Positions 46,452 through 54,750 of a stretch of 64,000 bases of DNA are shown here, piece after piece. This DNA comes from Gemmatimonadales bacterium (GTDB lineage: Bacteria > Gemmatimonadota > Gemmatimonadetes > Gemmatimonadales > GWC2-71-9): positions 124,001 through 188,000 of the forward strand of contig JAHBVU010000008.1 in NCBI GenBank assembly GCA_019637315.1, in the 5' to 3' direction. Position numbers and translations under genes: made by a program. The notes beneath the pieces were generated by a model, which saw only the letters and a program-made list of their open reading frames with translations, searched no databases and was not told the DNA's origin. Every line of letters begins with the position of its first letter. Positions within the stretch are counted from its first letter, which is position 1.

Positions 46452-47257
46452 AGCCGGTGCTGTCACTCTTCCTCCGCAAGGAGCTCCGCGATATTCGCGG
46501 CAATGCCCAGGTCTGGGTCGGGTACCTGCTCCTGCCCCTCATTGGCGTCGGTATTCCGATCGTGCTGCTGTCGCTGCTGCCGCTCGATCCGGCGTTGCCG
46601 GGTATCGATCCGGACTTCGCGGCCCTGTTCCGGTTTGCGGCGCTCGATCCGATCCTCGCAGGCTATCCGGAAGGGGAACGGGTCATGCGGCTGCTGGTTC
46701 GCGAAGTTGGCGCCTTCTTCCTGTTCATGCCGGTGCTCCTGTCGAGCATGGGGGCGGCCATGTCGATCGCGGCGGAGAAGCAGCAGCGAACCCTCGAGCC
46801 GATCCTCGCGACGCCGGTGGAGGATCGGGAGTTTCTGCTCGCCAAGCTGCTGGCGGCGGCCGTGCCAGGTACCCTGGTGACCTGGGGCGCCGGCATTCTG
46901 TACGCGCTTGGTACGGTAGTCGTCTCGGTGGTGCGGCTCGGGTATCCGGTATTCCCGGGTCTGCCGTTTGCCGTGGCGCTGCTGCTGCTGGTGCCGTTTG
47001 CCGGGGGCATTGCCGCGCTGATCGGGATGCGAGCCTCGATGCGGGCCGCCGACGTCCAGGCCGCTGCCCAGATGGCGGGCCTCTGGGTCATCCCTGCGGC
47101 TCTGGTACTGATCGGTTTGCTCGGTCGTCCCGCGATGCGGAGCGTGCCGCTCGCGCTGCTGGCGCTCGTGCTGTTCGGGTTCTTGTTCTGGTGGCTCTTC
47201 GTCGGTACGCTCAAGCGATTCGATCGCGAAGAGATCCTGGTCCGCTGGCGACGGTAG
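46448..47257 (+). CDS. ABC-2 type transporter permease
   Basis: The 269-residue protein has six hydrophobic segments. It begins LFLRKELRDIRGNAQVWVGYLLLPLIGVGIPIVLL and includes ISIAAEKQQRTLEPILATPVEDREFLLAKLL-like ABC-2 motif (here MSIAAEKQQRTLEPILATPV), matching ABC-2 membrane proteins. It forms an exporter with the ATPase encoded upstream. It may export sodium, a lipid or an antibiotic; this cannot be decided. Confidence 0.85.
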   Translation: MKPVLSLFLRKELRDIRGNAQVWVGYLLLPLIGVGIPIVLLSLLPLDPALPGIDPDFAALFRFAALDPILAGYPEGERVMRLLVREVGAFFLFMPVLLSSMGAAMSIAAEKQQRTLEPILATPVEDREFLLAKLLAAAVPGTLVTWGAGILYALGTVVVSVVRLGYPVFPGLPFAVALLLLVPFAGGIAALIGMRASMRAADVQAAAQMAGLWVIPAALVLIGLLGRPAMRSVPLALLALVLFGFLFWWLFVGTLKRFDREEILVRWRR

Positions 47258-47288
47258 CGCCTTTTCACCTTCTTCACCGAGCTTCCTG

Positions 47289-48719
47289 ATGCGCGCTTTC
47301 ACGCTCTCGGCGCTGTTCATGGCCGCCATCACGACCGTTCTCGATGCGCAGCAGCCGGGCATCGACGCACTCCTCCGGCAGATCGATGCCGGCCACGCCC
47401 GCTCCAGCGAGATCGCCCGTCGGATCTGGGGCTTGGCGGAAGTCGGCTATCAGGAGACGAAGAGCAGCGCTCTTTTGCAGGAGCAGCTGCGCGCCGCCGG
47501 ATTCCGGATCGAGGCGGGCGTCGCGGGCATCCCCACCGCCTTCGTGGCGAGTTGGGGCAGCGGCCAGCCGGTGATCGGGATCCTGGGCGAGTACGACGCA
47601 CTGCCCGGGCTGTCCCAGGATTCCGTGCCGGAGCGCAAGATCCTGCTCGAGGGCGGGTCGGGGCACGGCTGCGGGCACCATCTCTTCGGCGTGGCGTCGG
47701 CGGCCGCGGCCATCGCGGTCAAGGACTGGTTGCAGCAGCACGGCAAAGGCGGCACGATCCGCTTCTATGGCACCCCAGCGGAGGAAGGCGGGGGCGCCAA
47801 GGTCTACATGGTGCGCGCCGGGCTGTTCCGTGACGTCGACGCGGTGGTGGCCTGGCACCCGAGCGACGCCAACCGCGTGATGCGTTCCACCACGCTCGCC
47901 AATATCTCGGCCAAGTTTCGTTTCCGGGGTGTCAGCGCACACGCGGCCATTGCACCCCATCAGGGGCGTTCGGCGCTCGACGGGGTCGAGGCGATGAACG
48001 CGATGGTCAACCTGCTCCGCGAGCACGTGCCGAGCGAAGCGCGGATCCACTACGTCATCACCGCCGGTGGCCGCGCACCGAACGTCGTGCCCGACTACGC
48101 CGAGTCGTACTACTATGCCCGACACAGCGATATGCGGGTGCTGGAGGGGATCTGGGAGCGGATCCTCGCCACCGCCAACGGCGCGGCGCTGGGCACCGGG
48201 ACCAAGGTGGAAGTCGAACTGATGAACTCGGTGTACAACGTACTGCCCAACCAGTACCTGTCCGATATTGCCGAGCAGGCGCTCCAGCGGGTGGGCGGCT
48301 ACCGGTACTCGCCGGAGGAGGGCGCCTTTGCCGCTTCGATCCGGGGAACGCTCACGGGCGCGCCGGCCGATTCGGATCGGATTGCGGCGGCGATCCTGCC
48401 CGCCGATTCCGGGGTTTCGAATGGCTCCACGGACGTGGGCGATGTCAGCTGGGTCGTGCCGACCGTTCAGGTCTCGACGGCAACTTGGGTTCCAGGAACT
48501 CCGGCGCACACCTGGCAGGCGGTGGCCGCGGGCGGGATGTCGATCGGAATGAAGGGTATGAACGTCGCGGCCAAGGCGATGGCTCTGACCGCGGTCGAGC
48601 TGTTCGGCAACCCGGCCCATCTGACCAAGGCGCGCGCGGAGCAGGATCAGCGCCTTGGGGGATATCAGTACTCGAGCAAAGTTGGTGACCGCGACCCGCC
48701 GCTCGACTATCGGAAGTAG
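47289..48719 (+). CDS. Exported M20-family amidohydrolase, AbgB-like
   Basis: The 476-residue protein has a signal peptide (FTLSALFMAAITTVLDAQQ). Metal and substrate motifs of M20 amidohydrolases are seen: GILGEYDALPGLS, GHGCGHHLFGVASAAAA, TPAEEGGGAKVYMVRAGLFRDVD and AWHPSD. The arrangement is closest to p-aminobenzoyl-glutamate hydrolase subunit B, which is usually cytoplasmic; export is unusual. It lies 31 bp after the ABC permease. It probably cleaves N-acyl amino acids or dipeptides in the periplasm. Confidence 0.85.
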   Translation: MRAFTLSALFMAAITTVLDAQQPGIDALLRQIDAGHARSSEIARRIWGLAEVGYQETKSSALLQEQLRAAGFRIEAGVAGIPTAFVASWGSGQPVIGILGEYDALPGLSQDSVPERKILLEGGSGHGCGHHLFGVASAAAAIAVKDWLQQHGKGGTIRFYGTPAEEGGGAKVYMVRAGLFRDVDAVVAWHPSDANRVMRSTTLANISAKFRFRGVSAHAAIAPHQGRSALDGVEAMNAMVNLLREHVPSEARIHYVITAGGRAPNVVPDYAESYYYARHSDMRVLEGIWERILATANGAALGTGTKVEVELMNSVYNVLPNQYLSDIAEQALQRVGGYRYSPEEGAFAASIRGTLTGAPADSDRIAAAILPADSGVSNGSTDVGDVSWVVPTVQVSTATWVPGTPAHTWQAVAAGGMSIGMKGMNVAAKAMALTAVELFGNPAHLTKARAEQDQRLGGYQYSSKVGDRDPPLDYRK

Positions 48720-48721
48720 CG

Positions 48722-49876
48722 TCAGCGTCCGGCGACGAATTCGCCGTTCCTGACGATCACCACGCCATCGGCGACGACGGTGGCCTGGGGAATGAAGAGC
48801 AGGGTCTCCAGGTGACCCGGGACGCGATTCTTGCCTCCGGACTCCCAGTTGTCGCCGAACGACACCCGGACGATGCCGGCACCGTAGCCGTAGTACGGCA
48901 TGAATCCCGAGGGCAGCACTGCGGGCAGGGCGGGGTTGGTGCCGATCACGAACTCGCTGGGCACGGCCTTGTCGCCCGACCGGCTTTGCCACGAGGCAAC
49001 CAGCGCCTCGCCGCCACGAGCGGACACGAGGCGGCTGACTCGATTGCCGGCAAAGGTTGCGTCGAGGATCGGGCCTCGGGTGTCGAAACTGGCGTAGCCA
49101 ACGGCTCGGCCTTCGACATCGGTCAGTGCCGTGGTTCGGTACACGCTGGCCGGCAACTCCTCCTCGCGGTCACGAATCGTTCGAGCACTGGCAACCTTGG
49201 CCAAGCTGACGTCACCGGTGTTGCGATGGACCCAGGCGTCCGCCGGGATGCGAAAGCTCAGGTTGGTGCCGTTCGGTGCGGTGATGCGAACCGTCTTGCC
49301 GCGAATCGCCCGGTCGATTGCCGCCATCCGGGCCTCGAGTTCCGCCGGCGGCACCGCCATCGCAGCGACGTAGAGGGAGTCGACCAAAGCGACGTCCGAC
49401 CCGTCCGGCGGCAGGAACCAGTGAAAGTGGATCGAGCGGACCCTCGATTTCTCGACCAGCCACTCGAAGGGACGGTCGGCAAGGGTCGAGGTCGGGGTCG
49501 GGAGCCAGATCGCGACGTCGGCGCCCGCAAAGGCAGCGGTCCAGGCCGAGTCTCGCCGGGCGCGCTGCAGCGCCTGAACCGCCGGCGCGAGTCGCCCGAT
49601 CGCAGCAGCCTCCGCCTCGGTCGGAGCGCTCAGCTCGGCCGAGATGACGCCACCGGCCGCCGCGACCGCACGGCGAAAGGCCGCGGCGGCGCCCCGGTCG
49701 CTGCCCTGGTCCCAGAACAGCAGCACGCGCTCGCCCGGTGCGAGGCGGAGATTGCGAGTCACCACACTCGTCGTGAGGGCGTCCCAGTCGACCGCTGAGG
49801 CGGGCGGGGTTTGGGCGGTGACGGTCGTGGCAAAGAGGGCGACGCCCAGGGTTCCGGCGGCGAACGGCAAGTGCAT
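48722..49876 (-). CDS. Exported M29-like aminopeptidase homologue, active site doubtful
   Basis: ATG at 49876 gives MHLPFAAGTLGVALFATTVTAQT, a clean signal peptide; an in-frame ATG at 49906 is also possible. The 384-residue protein resembles thermophilic M29 aminopeptidases (ALTTSVVTRNLRLAPGERVLLFWD, GTNPALPA, FGDNWESGGKNRVPGHLE). Compared from memory with M29 metal ligands, Glu in SEFVIGTN and His in PGHLE are kept, while the GE of the first site (here LPASVYRT), the DEK..H region (YGAGIVRVS) and the HxD Asp (HLE) are changed. Enzyme activity is therefore uncertain. Convergent with the M20 gene, 2 bp apart. Confidence 0.65.
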   Translation of the reverse strand: MHLPFAAGTLGVALFATTVTAQTPPASAVDWDALTTSVVTRNLRLAPGERVLLFWDQGSDRGAAAAFRRAVAAAGGVISAELSAPTEAEAAAIGRLAPAVQALQRARRDSAWTAAFAGADVAIWLPTPTSTLADRPFEWLVEKSRVRSIHFHWFLPPDGSDVALVDSLYVAAMAVPPAELEARMAAIDRAIRGKTVRITAPNGTNLSFRIPADAWVHRNTGDVSLAKVASARTIRDREEELPASVYRTTALTDVEGRAVGYASFDTRGPILDATFAGNRVSRLVSARGGEALVASWQSRSGDKAVPSEFVIGTNPALPAVLPSGFMPYYGYGAGIVRVSFGDNWESGGKNRVPGHLETLLFIPQATVVADGVVIVRNGEFVAGR

Positions 49877-50047
49877 GGCGTTATTTCGTGGGTCGAGGTG
49901 CCGCAAGTTCGCGTCCGGACGGGTTTGGCGCCAGATCGGGTCGCATCGGGTGCCGACCCCTTCGCCTGAGCGGGGGAGCCGACCATATTGGACCCCAGCT
50001 TGCGACGAAGCCCGTCGCGTCGGTTTTCCTGCTCGTTTTTGGTGTCA
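49877..50047. promoter_or_regulatory. Divergent region between the M29-like gene and scpA
   Basis: A 171-bp gap with no gene. A GCGACG-N5-CGTCGC dyad occurs near 50002-50020 before a short T-rich stretch. No strong -35/-10 pair was recognised for either direction. Confidence 0.25.
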
Positions 50048-50836
50048 ATGACGACTGTTGGCCCGGGCCTGCCTGAGGCGCCTGCTTCCACTGCCACGCT
50101 CGACGTCGAGCCCGGGGCTCCCGGACCCGAGTCGGGGTTCGTGGTCGAGCTGGACGCGTTTACGGGGCCCCTGGACCTGCTGCTGCACCTCCTTCGGGAG
50201 GAGCGGCTCGATATTGCGGATATTCCGATTGCGCGCATCGCGGATCAGTTTCTCCGCGCCATTCATCAGCTGGGCCTCAACCAAGCTGCCGACTACCTCG
50301 ACATGGCCAGTCGTCTGGTGCGTCTCAAGGCCCAGATGCTGCTGCCGCGCGGCGGCGATGGCGACGAGTGGGAGGATCCGCGCGCCGAGTTGGTTCGCCG
50401 GCTGCTCGAGTATCAGCAGATCAAGGAAATTGCGCTCTGGATGGGCGATGCGGCCGAGCGTCGGGCTGCCAAGTTTGTACGTGGCTACCTGCCGCCTCCG
50501 CCGGAGCTCCCGCCTCCACCTCTGACGCTCGACCTGATGGAGTTGCTGGCGGCGGTCGAACGGGTCATCGCGGGCATCCTCCACCCGGTCTTGCATCGGG
50601 TGGTGGCTCGGCCGCTCAACGTCGAAGGGGCAACCCTCCGGCTGGAAACCCTGCTGTCGGAACGAGCGAGCATCAGCTGGGCCGAGGCGGTTGGTCCGCA
50701 TCCGACGATTGCCGACGTGCTCTCGACGCTGCTTGCGATTCTCGAATTGGCGCGCCGCGGTGCCGCCTTCGTCTTTCAACAACGGGCCTATGGGCCGGTG
50801 GTGATTTCCCGTGAACGACCTCAATCAGCTGATTGA
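50048..50836 (+). CDS. scpA: Segregation and condensation protein A
   Basis: Start at ATG 50048; the frame also opens at TTG 49988. The 262-residue kleisin shows FVVELDAFTGPLDLLLHLLREERLDIADIPIARIADQF, QAADYLDMASRLVRLKAQMLLP, LVRRLLEYQQIKEIA and the C-terminal winged-helix region. It bridges the SMC heads with ScpB and takes part in chromosome condensation. It overlaps scpB by 26 bp. Confidence 0.95.
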   Translation: MTTVGPGLPEAPASTATLDVEPGAPGPESGFVVELDAFTGPLDLLLHLLREERLDIADIPIARIADQFLRAIHQLGLNQAADYLDMASRLVRLKAQMLLPRGGDGDEWEDPRAELVRRLLEYQQIKEIALWMGDAAERRAAKFVRGYLPPPPELPPPPLTLDLMELLAAVERVIAGILHPVLHRVVARPLNVEGATLRLETLLSERASISWAEAVGPHPTIADVLSTLLAILELARRGAAFVFQQRAYGPVVISRERPQSAD

Positions 50837-51395
50837 AGCGGCGCTGTTTGCCGCGCCCCGCCCGGTCACGGTGGAGGAGTTGCAAACCCTCGACCCGGAC
50901 ACGGGACTGGCCGAGATCCGTCAGGCGCTCGAGCAGCTCCGCGAACACTATGATTTCGACGGTCATGGGGTGGAGCTGGTCGAAATGGCCGGCGGCTTTC
51001 AGATCGTAACGCGCGCCGTCTACGCCGCCGCCATCGAACGTGCCCAGCTGTCCTCCAAGCCGCCCCGCCTCTCGGCTGCCATGCTCGAGACGCTGGCCAC
51101 GATTGCCTATCGCCAGCCGGTGGGGCGCGCCGAGATCGAGGAGATTCGCGGAGTCAGCGCGGCGGGCGTGTTGCGGACGCTGCAGGAGCGCGGGCTGATC
51201 GAGGTTGTCGGGCGCAGTGAAGCGCTCGGTCGCCCCCTGCTGTACGGGACTACGCCCCTCTTCCTCGAGTTGCTGGGCATGTCGGATCTTGCCAACCTGC
51301 CGCGGGCGGACGAGCTCTCGATCGCGCTGCAGCCGGCCAAGGTCGAGATCGATCGGGACGAGGACGCGGCTGCCTACGTCGAAGCCGAATCATGA
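50811..51395 (+). CDS. scpB: Segregation and condensation protein B
   Basis: GTG start inside scpA. The 194-residue protein has the ScpB pattern: LIEAALFAAPRPVTVEELQ, ELVEMAGGFQIVTR, LSAAMLETLATIAYRQPVGRAEIEEIRGVSAAGVLRTLQERGLIEVVGRSEALGRPLLYGTT. These two winged-helix domains bind ScpA. An acidic tail of about 25 residues ends the protein. ATGA overlap with the pseudouridine synthase gene, an order found in many bacteria. Confidence 0.95.
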   Translation: MNDLNQLIEAALFAAPRPVTVEELQTLDPDTGLAEIRQALEQLREHYDFDGHGVELVEMAGGFQIVTRAVYAAAIERAQLSSKPPRLSAAMLETLATIAYRQPVGRAEIEEIRGVSAAGVLRTLQERGLIEVVGRSEALGRPLLYGTTPLFLELLGMSDLANLPRADELSIALQPAKVEIDRDEDAAAYVEAES

Positions 51396-52117
51396 CGGTG
51401 ATGCGCCTGCAACGGGCCCTGGCACGTGCGGGCGTCGCATCTCGGCGTCAGGCCGAGGTGTTGATCGAGGCTGGAGCGGTCAGCGTCGATGGGGTGGTGG
51501 CCACGCTGGGCACGAAAGTCGATCCCGACCTTCAGAAGATCGTCATCAAGGGCCGACGGATCCGACCGGTCGCCACCCGGTGGCTGGTGCTGCACAAGCC
51601 ACTCGGTGTCGTGACGACCGCGGCGGACGAGGAAGGTCGACCGACCGTCTTCGATCTGATTCCCGATCACAAGGGCCTGACCTACGTCGGGCGGCTCGAC
51701 GTTATGACGACGGGCGTGCTCCTGCTGACGACCGACGGCGACGCTGTCCATCGGCTGACCCATCCGCGATTCCGGATTCCCCGCCGCTACACGGTGCTGG
51801 TGCACGGCAACACGACCGAGGCCATCGCCAAGGCGGCGGCCGGTCGCGTGGTGGTGGCTGGCCGTCCGGTCGTCCCCTTGTCGGTCCGGGTGCAGGCGGG
51901 ACGTGCGGGTCGTACGCTGATTGACGTCACCCTGGCCGAGGGCCGCAATGCGGTCGTCCGGAAGTGGGTGGCCGAGATGGGCGGCAAGGTCGAGCGACTT
52001 GCCCGGCTGTCGTACGGACCGATCCGCCTGGGCGACCTCAAACCGGGCGAATGGCGTCCCCTCACGCCACCCGAAATCAAAGCGCTGTATCGGGCGATCG
52101 ACCTGCCGGCGCCCTAA
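51392..52117 (+). CDS. rluB: 23S rRNA pseudouridine synthase of the RluB/RsuA family
   Basis: The 241-residue protein has an N-terminal S4 RNA-binding domain (MRLQRALARAGVASRRQAEVLIEAGAVSVDG) and the catalytic motif GRLDVMTTGVLLLTTDGD with the nucleophilic Asp. WLVLHKPLGVVTTAADEEGRPTVFDLIP and the tail RNAVVRKWVAEMGGKVERLARLSYGPI are typical. The scpA-scpB-rluB order supports RluB, though RsuA-type specificity cannot be excluded. It follows scpB in the same operon. Confidence 0.88.
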   Translation: MTVMRLQRALARAGVASRRQAEVLIEAGAVSVDGVVATLGTKVDPDLQKIVIKGRRIRPVATRWLVLHKPLGVVTTAADEEGRPTVFDLIPDHKGLTYVGRLDVMTTGVLLLTTDGDAVHRLTHPRFRIPRRYTVLVHGNTTEAIAKAAAGRVVVAGRPVVPLSVRVQAGRAGRTLIDVTLAEGRNAVVRKWVAEMGGKVERLARLSYGPIRLGDLKPGEWRPLTPPEIKALYRAIDLPAP

Positions 52118-52148
52118 CGTTCCGACGTCGGTTGGACAAGGAAAGCTC

Positions 52149-53126
52149 ATGACCGCTCCCGCTGCCGCTGCCAATCCCCATGCCGAGGTGCTGCGTCGCG
52201 CGCTGGATGAAATCGGCCGACGCATCGTGGGTCAGCGTCAGATGGTCGAACGCCTGGCGGTTGGGTTACTGACCGGGGGGCACGTGCTGCTCGAGGGCGT
52301 GCCCGGGTTGGCCAAGACCCTGGCGGTCAAGACCCTGGCCGAAACCTTCCGGGCTACCTTCTCGCGGATCCAGTTTACCCCGGATCTGCTGCCGGCCGAC
52401 ATCGTCGGCACTATGATCTTCGACCCCAAGACGCAGGAGTTCCGGCCGAAGCAGGGGCCGCTCTTCGCCAACCTCGTTCTGGCGGACGAGATCAACCGTG
52501 CGCCGGCCAAGGTGCAGTCGGCGCTGCTCGAGGCGATGCAGGAGCATCAGGTCTCGATTGGCGGGCAGACCTATCTGCTGCCGGAGCCCTTCCTGGTGCT
52601 GGCCACGCAGAATCCGATCGAGAACGAAGGCACCTACCCGTTGCCCGAAGCGCAGCTGGATCGGTTTCTGCTCAAGATCAGGGTGGGGTACCCGACCCGG
52701 TCCGAGGAACGTGAAATCCTGCAGCGGATGAGCGGCGGTGACGCGATTCCGGTGGCGCCGGTGCTCGATCCGGCGACGGTCATCGAGCTGCGCCGGCTGA
52801 CGCTGCATGCGCATCTCGATCCGCGGCTGGCAGACTACGTCGTCGACCTGGTGCGCGCTACGCGGGAGCCGGACACGGTCGGTCTGGCAAACCTGGTTCC
52901 GTTGATTGCGTTCGGAGCATCGCCGCGCGCCTCGATTGCGCTGGCGCAGGCGGCCCGGGCCCACGCCGTACTGCAGGGCCGAGGCTACGTCACTCCGCAG
53001 GACATCCAGGCGCTTGCCGCGGACGTGCTGCGGCACCGGATCGTGCTGTCGTTCGAGGCCGAGGCCGAGGACGTCACCAGCGACTCGATCGTGGAACAGG
53101 TGCTTGCGCGGGTGCCGGTGCCGTGA
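52149..53126 (+). CDS. MoxR-family AAA+ ATPase
   Basis: Start at ATG 52149 after AAGGAAAG; 325 residues. Motifs: Walker A GVPGLAKT, FTPDLLPADIVGT, Walker B LVLADEINRAPAKVQSALLEAMQE, sensor 1 ATQNPIENEGTYPLPEAQLDRF. MoxR ATPases act as chaperones for assembly of proteins with VWA domains, encoded next. GTGA overlap with the DUF58 gene. Confidence 0.93.
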   Translation: MTAPAAAANPHAEVLRRALDEIGRRIVGQRQMVERLAVGLLTGGHVLLEGVPGLAKTLAVKTLAETFRATFSRIQFTPDLLPADIVGTMIFDPKTQEFRPKQGPLFANLVLADEINRAPAKVQSALLEAMQEHQVSIGGQTYLLPEPFLVLATQNPIENEGTYPLPEAQLDRFLLKIRVGYPTRSEEREILQRMSGGDAIPVAPVLDPATVIELRRLTLHAHLDPRLADYVVDLVRATREPDTVGLANLVPLIAFGASPRASIALAQAARAHAVLQGRGYVTPQDIQALAADVLRHRIVLSFEAEAEDVTSDSIVEQVLARVPVP

Positions 53127-54007
53127 CGATTCGGGTCTCCCCCGAGCTCCTCAAGCAGGTCAAAGGGATCGCGATTCGCACCCGGGGCGTCATCGATACG
53201 CTCTTTGCCGGCGAGTCGCGATCGGTCTTTCGGGGTCAGGGGATGGAGTTTGCGGAGGTCCGCGCCTACGAACAGGGCGACGACTACCGCGCCATCGACT
53301 GGAACGTCTCCGCCCGGCTCGGCTCTCCGTTCATCAAAACGTTTACCGAAGAGCGTGAACTCACCCTGCTGCTGGTGGTCGATCAGTCCGGGTCGACCCG
53401 GGTCGGTGAACCGGTAGCGCGCGCCATCCGGGCGGTCGAGATCGCCGCGGTGCTGGCCCTGGCCGGTGTTCGCGAGCAGGACCGGGTCGGCGCGCTGCTC
53501 TTTACCGACCGGGTCGAACATGTGGTGCGCCCGTCGAAGGGCCGGCGTCATGCGCTCCGACTGATCCGCGATCTGCTCGCCTTCCGTCCCGAACGGCAGG
53601 GAACCGACATTGCCAACGCGGTGCTGTACGCCTCGAAGGTGTTGGCCCACCGCGGTGTGGTGATTCTGATTTCGGACTTTCTGGGCGGCAACTGGGATGC
53701 GCCACTCAAGCGTCTCGCGGCCCGGCACGACGTGACGACGGTCACCGTCGATGACGCCCGCGAGGTCTCGCCCCCCGGCGAGGGCTGGTTCGAGTTTGCC
53801 GATGCGGAGTCCGGCGCGCGGCATCTCGTCGACCTGTCCGATCGGGCCACGCGCAGGCGTTGGACTGAAGCGGCGGCTGCGCGGATTGCCGAGCGCAACG
53901 GGCGACTCCGGGCGGCCGGGGTGCGGCATGTGGCCATCGATGTCGCGGAAGACTATGCTCCGATTCTCCGCCGGGCGTTTGCGCCGAAGCGGCGGGGGAC
54001 ACGGTGA
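53123..54007 (+). CDS. DUF58 (VWA-like) protein
   Basis: The 294-residue protein has the DUF58 signature GMEFAEVRAYEQGDDYRAIDWNVSARLGSPFIKTF, followed by VWA-type metal-site DQSGS in TLLLVVDQSGSTRVG. MoxR-DUF58 pairs are common, with DUF58 the likely client. GTG start; GTGA overlap with the next gene. Function likely in cell-envelope or stress-related protein assembly. Confidence 0.9.
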   Translation: MTIRVSPELLKQVKGIAIRTRGVIDTLFAGESRSVFRGQGMEFAEVRAYEQGDDYRAIDWNVSARLGSPFIKTFTEERELTLLLVVDQSGSTRVGEPVARAIRAVEIAAVLALAGVREQDRVGALLFTDRVEHVVRPSKGRRHALRLIRDLLAFRPERQGTDIANAVLYASKVLAHRGVVILISDFLGGNWDAPLKRLAARHDVTTVTVDDAREVSPPGEGWFEFADAESGARHLVDLSDRATRRRWTEAAAARIAERNGRLRAAGVRHVAIDVAEDYAPILRRAFAPKRRGTR

Positions 54008-54750
54008 TCTCGCTGCTTGCCGCGCTGCTGGCGTACCAGCCGCCGCGCGTGCCGACGGTCGGTGATACCGTCTGGGTTGCTGCCACGGTCCGGCTGGCTG
54101 CGGATCAGATTCTCCGGCCCCAACCCTGGGTTCTCGGTGATCTGGGCCAGGTCCTGGGGCCGCCGGTCCTCGAGTTCTCCGGCGACAGCGCGACCATTCG
54201 CTATCCGGTTGCGTTCTGGTATCCCGGGGCGCACACGGTTTCGATTCCCGGACCGATCGTCGTCAATCCCGCCGGTCGCTCGGACACGTTGCGTGCCCGG
54301 GACGTGCTGGTCACGGTGCGCAGTGTTCTTCCTGCGGGCCCGGTTGACACGATCGCCCCGCGGCCGGCTGCCGGTTTGCTGGAGCAGAGTGAGCCTTCGC
54401 TCCTGCCGGTCGTGGTGTTGAGTCTGCTTGTTGCGTTGGTGGCCTTTCCGGTCGGTGTGGTATTGACGCGTCGTCGCCGGCCACGCAAGAGCCCGCCTGC
54501 TGCGGTGCCTGGCGGTCCCATGCCGGGCGATCGGCTCGATCGCTGGCAGCGTTCGGGTGAGGTCCGCGTGGCTCTGGACGGCTGGGCCCATCTGGTCGAG
54601 CGGACACCGCCGTCAGATCCGACCGCGGCCTCGATTCGGAACGAGCTGCTGGCCGAGCTCGACAGGATGACCTTCCGTCCTGATGCGCCCGTTGCGGACG
54701 TGGATGAGCTGATCGTACGTGCCAAGCGTTGGGTTGCGGAGGGACGATGA
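54004..54750 (+). CDS. Membrane protein of the Bat locus, unknown
   Basis: The 248-residue protein has a short hydrophobic N-terminus (ISLLAALLAYQPP, possibly a weak signal), a beta-rich periplasmic portion (about 20-125), one membrane helix (LLPVVVLSLLVALVAFPVGVVL, around 138-160), and a basic, helical cytoplasmic tail (to 248). No known catalytic motif. Its place between DUF58 and batA, with GTGA and ATGA overlaps, matches the small BatD-like gene often found there. Function is inferred from location only. Confidence 0.65.
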   Translation: MISLLAALLAYQPPRVPTVGDTVWVAATVRLAADQILRPQPWVLGDLGQVLGPPVLEFSGDSATIRYPVAFWYPGAHTVSIPGPIVVNPAGRSDTLRARDVLVTVRSVLPAGPVDTIAPRPAAGLLEQSEPSLLPVVVLSLLVALVAFPVGVVLTRRRRPRKSPPAAVPGGPMPGDRLDRWQRSGEVRVALDGWAHLVERTPPSDPTAASIRNELLAELDRMTFRPDAPVADVDELIVRAKRWVAEGR

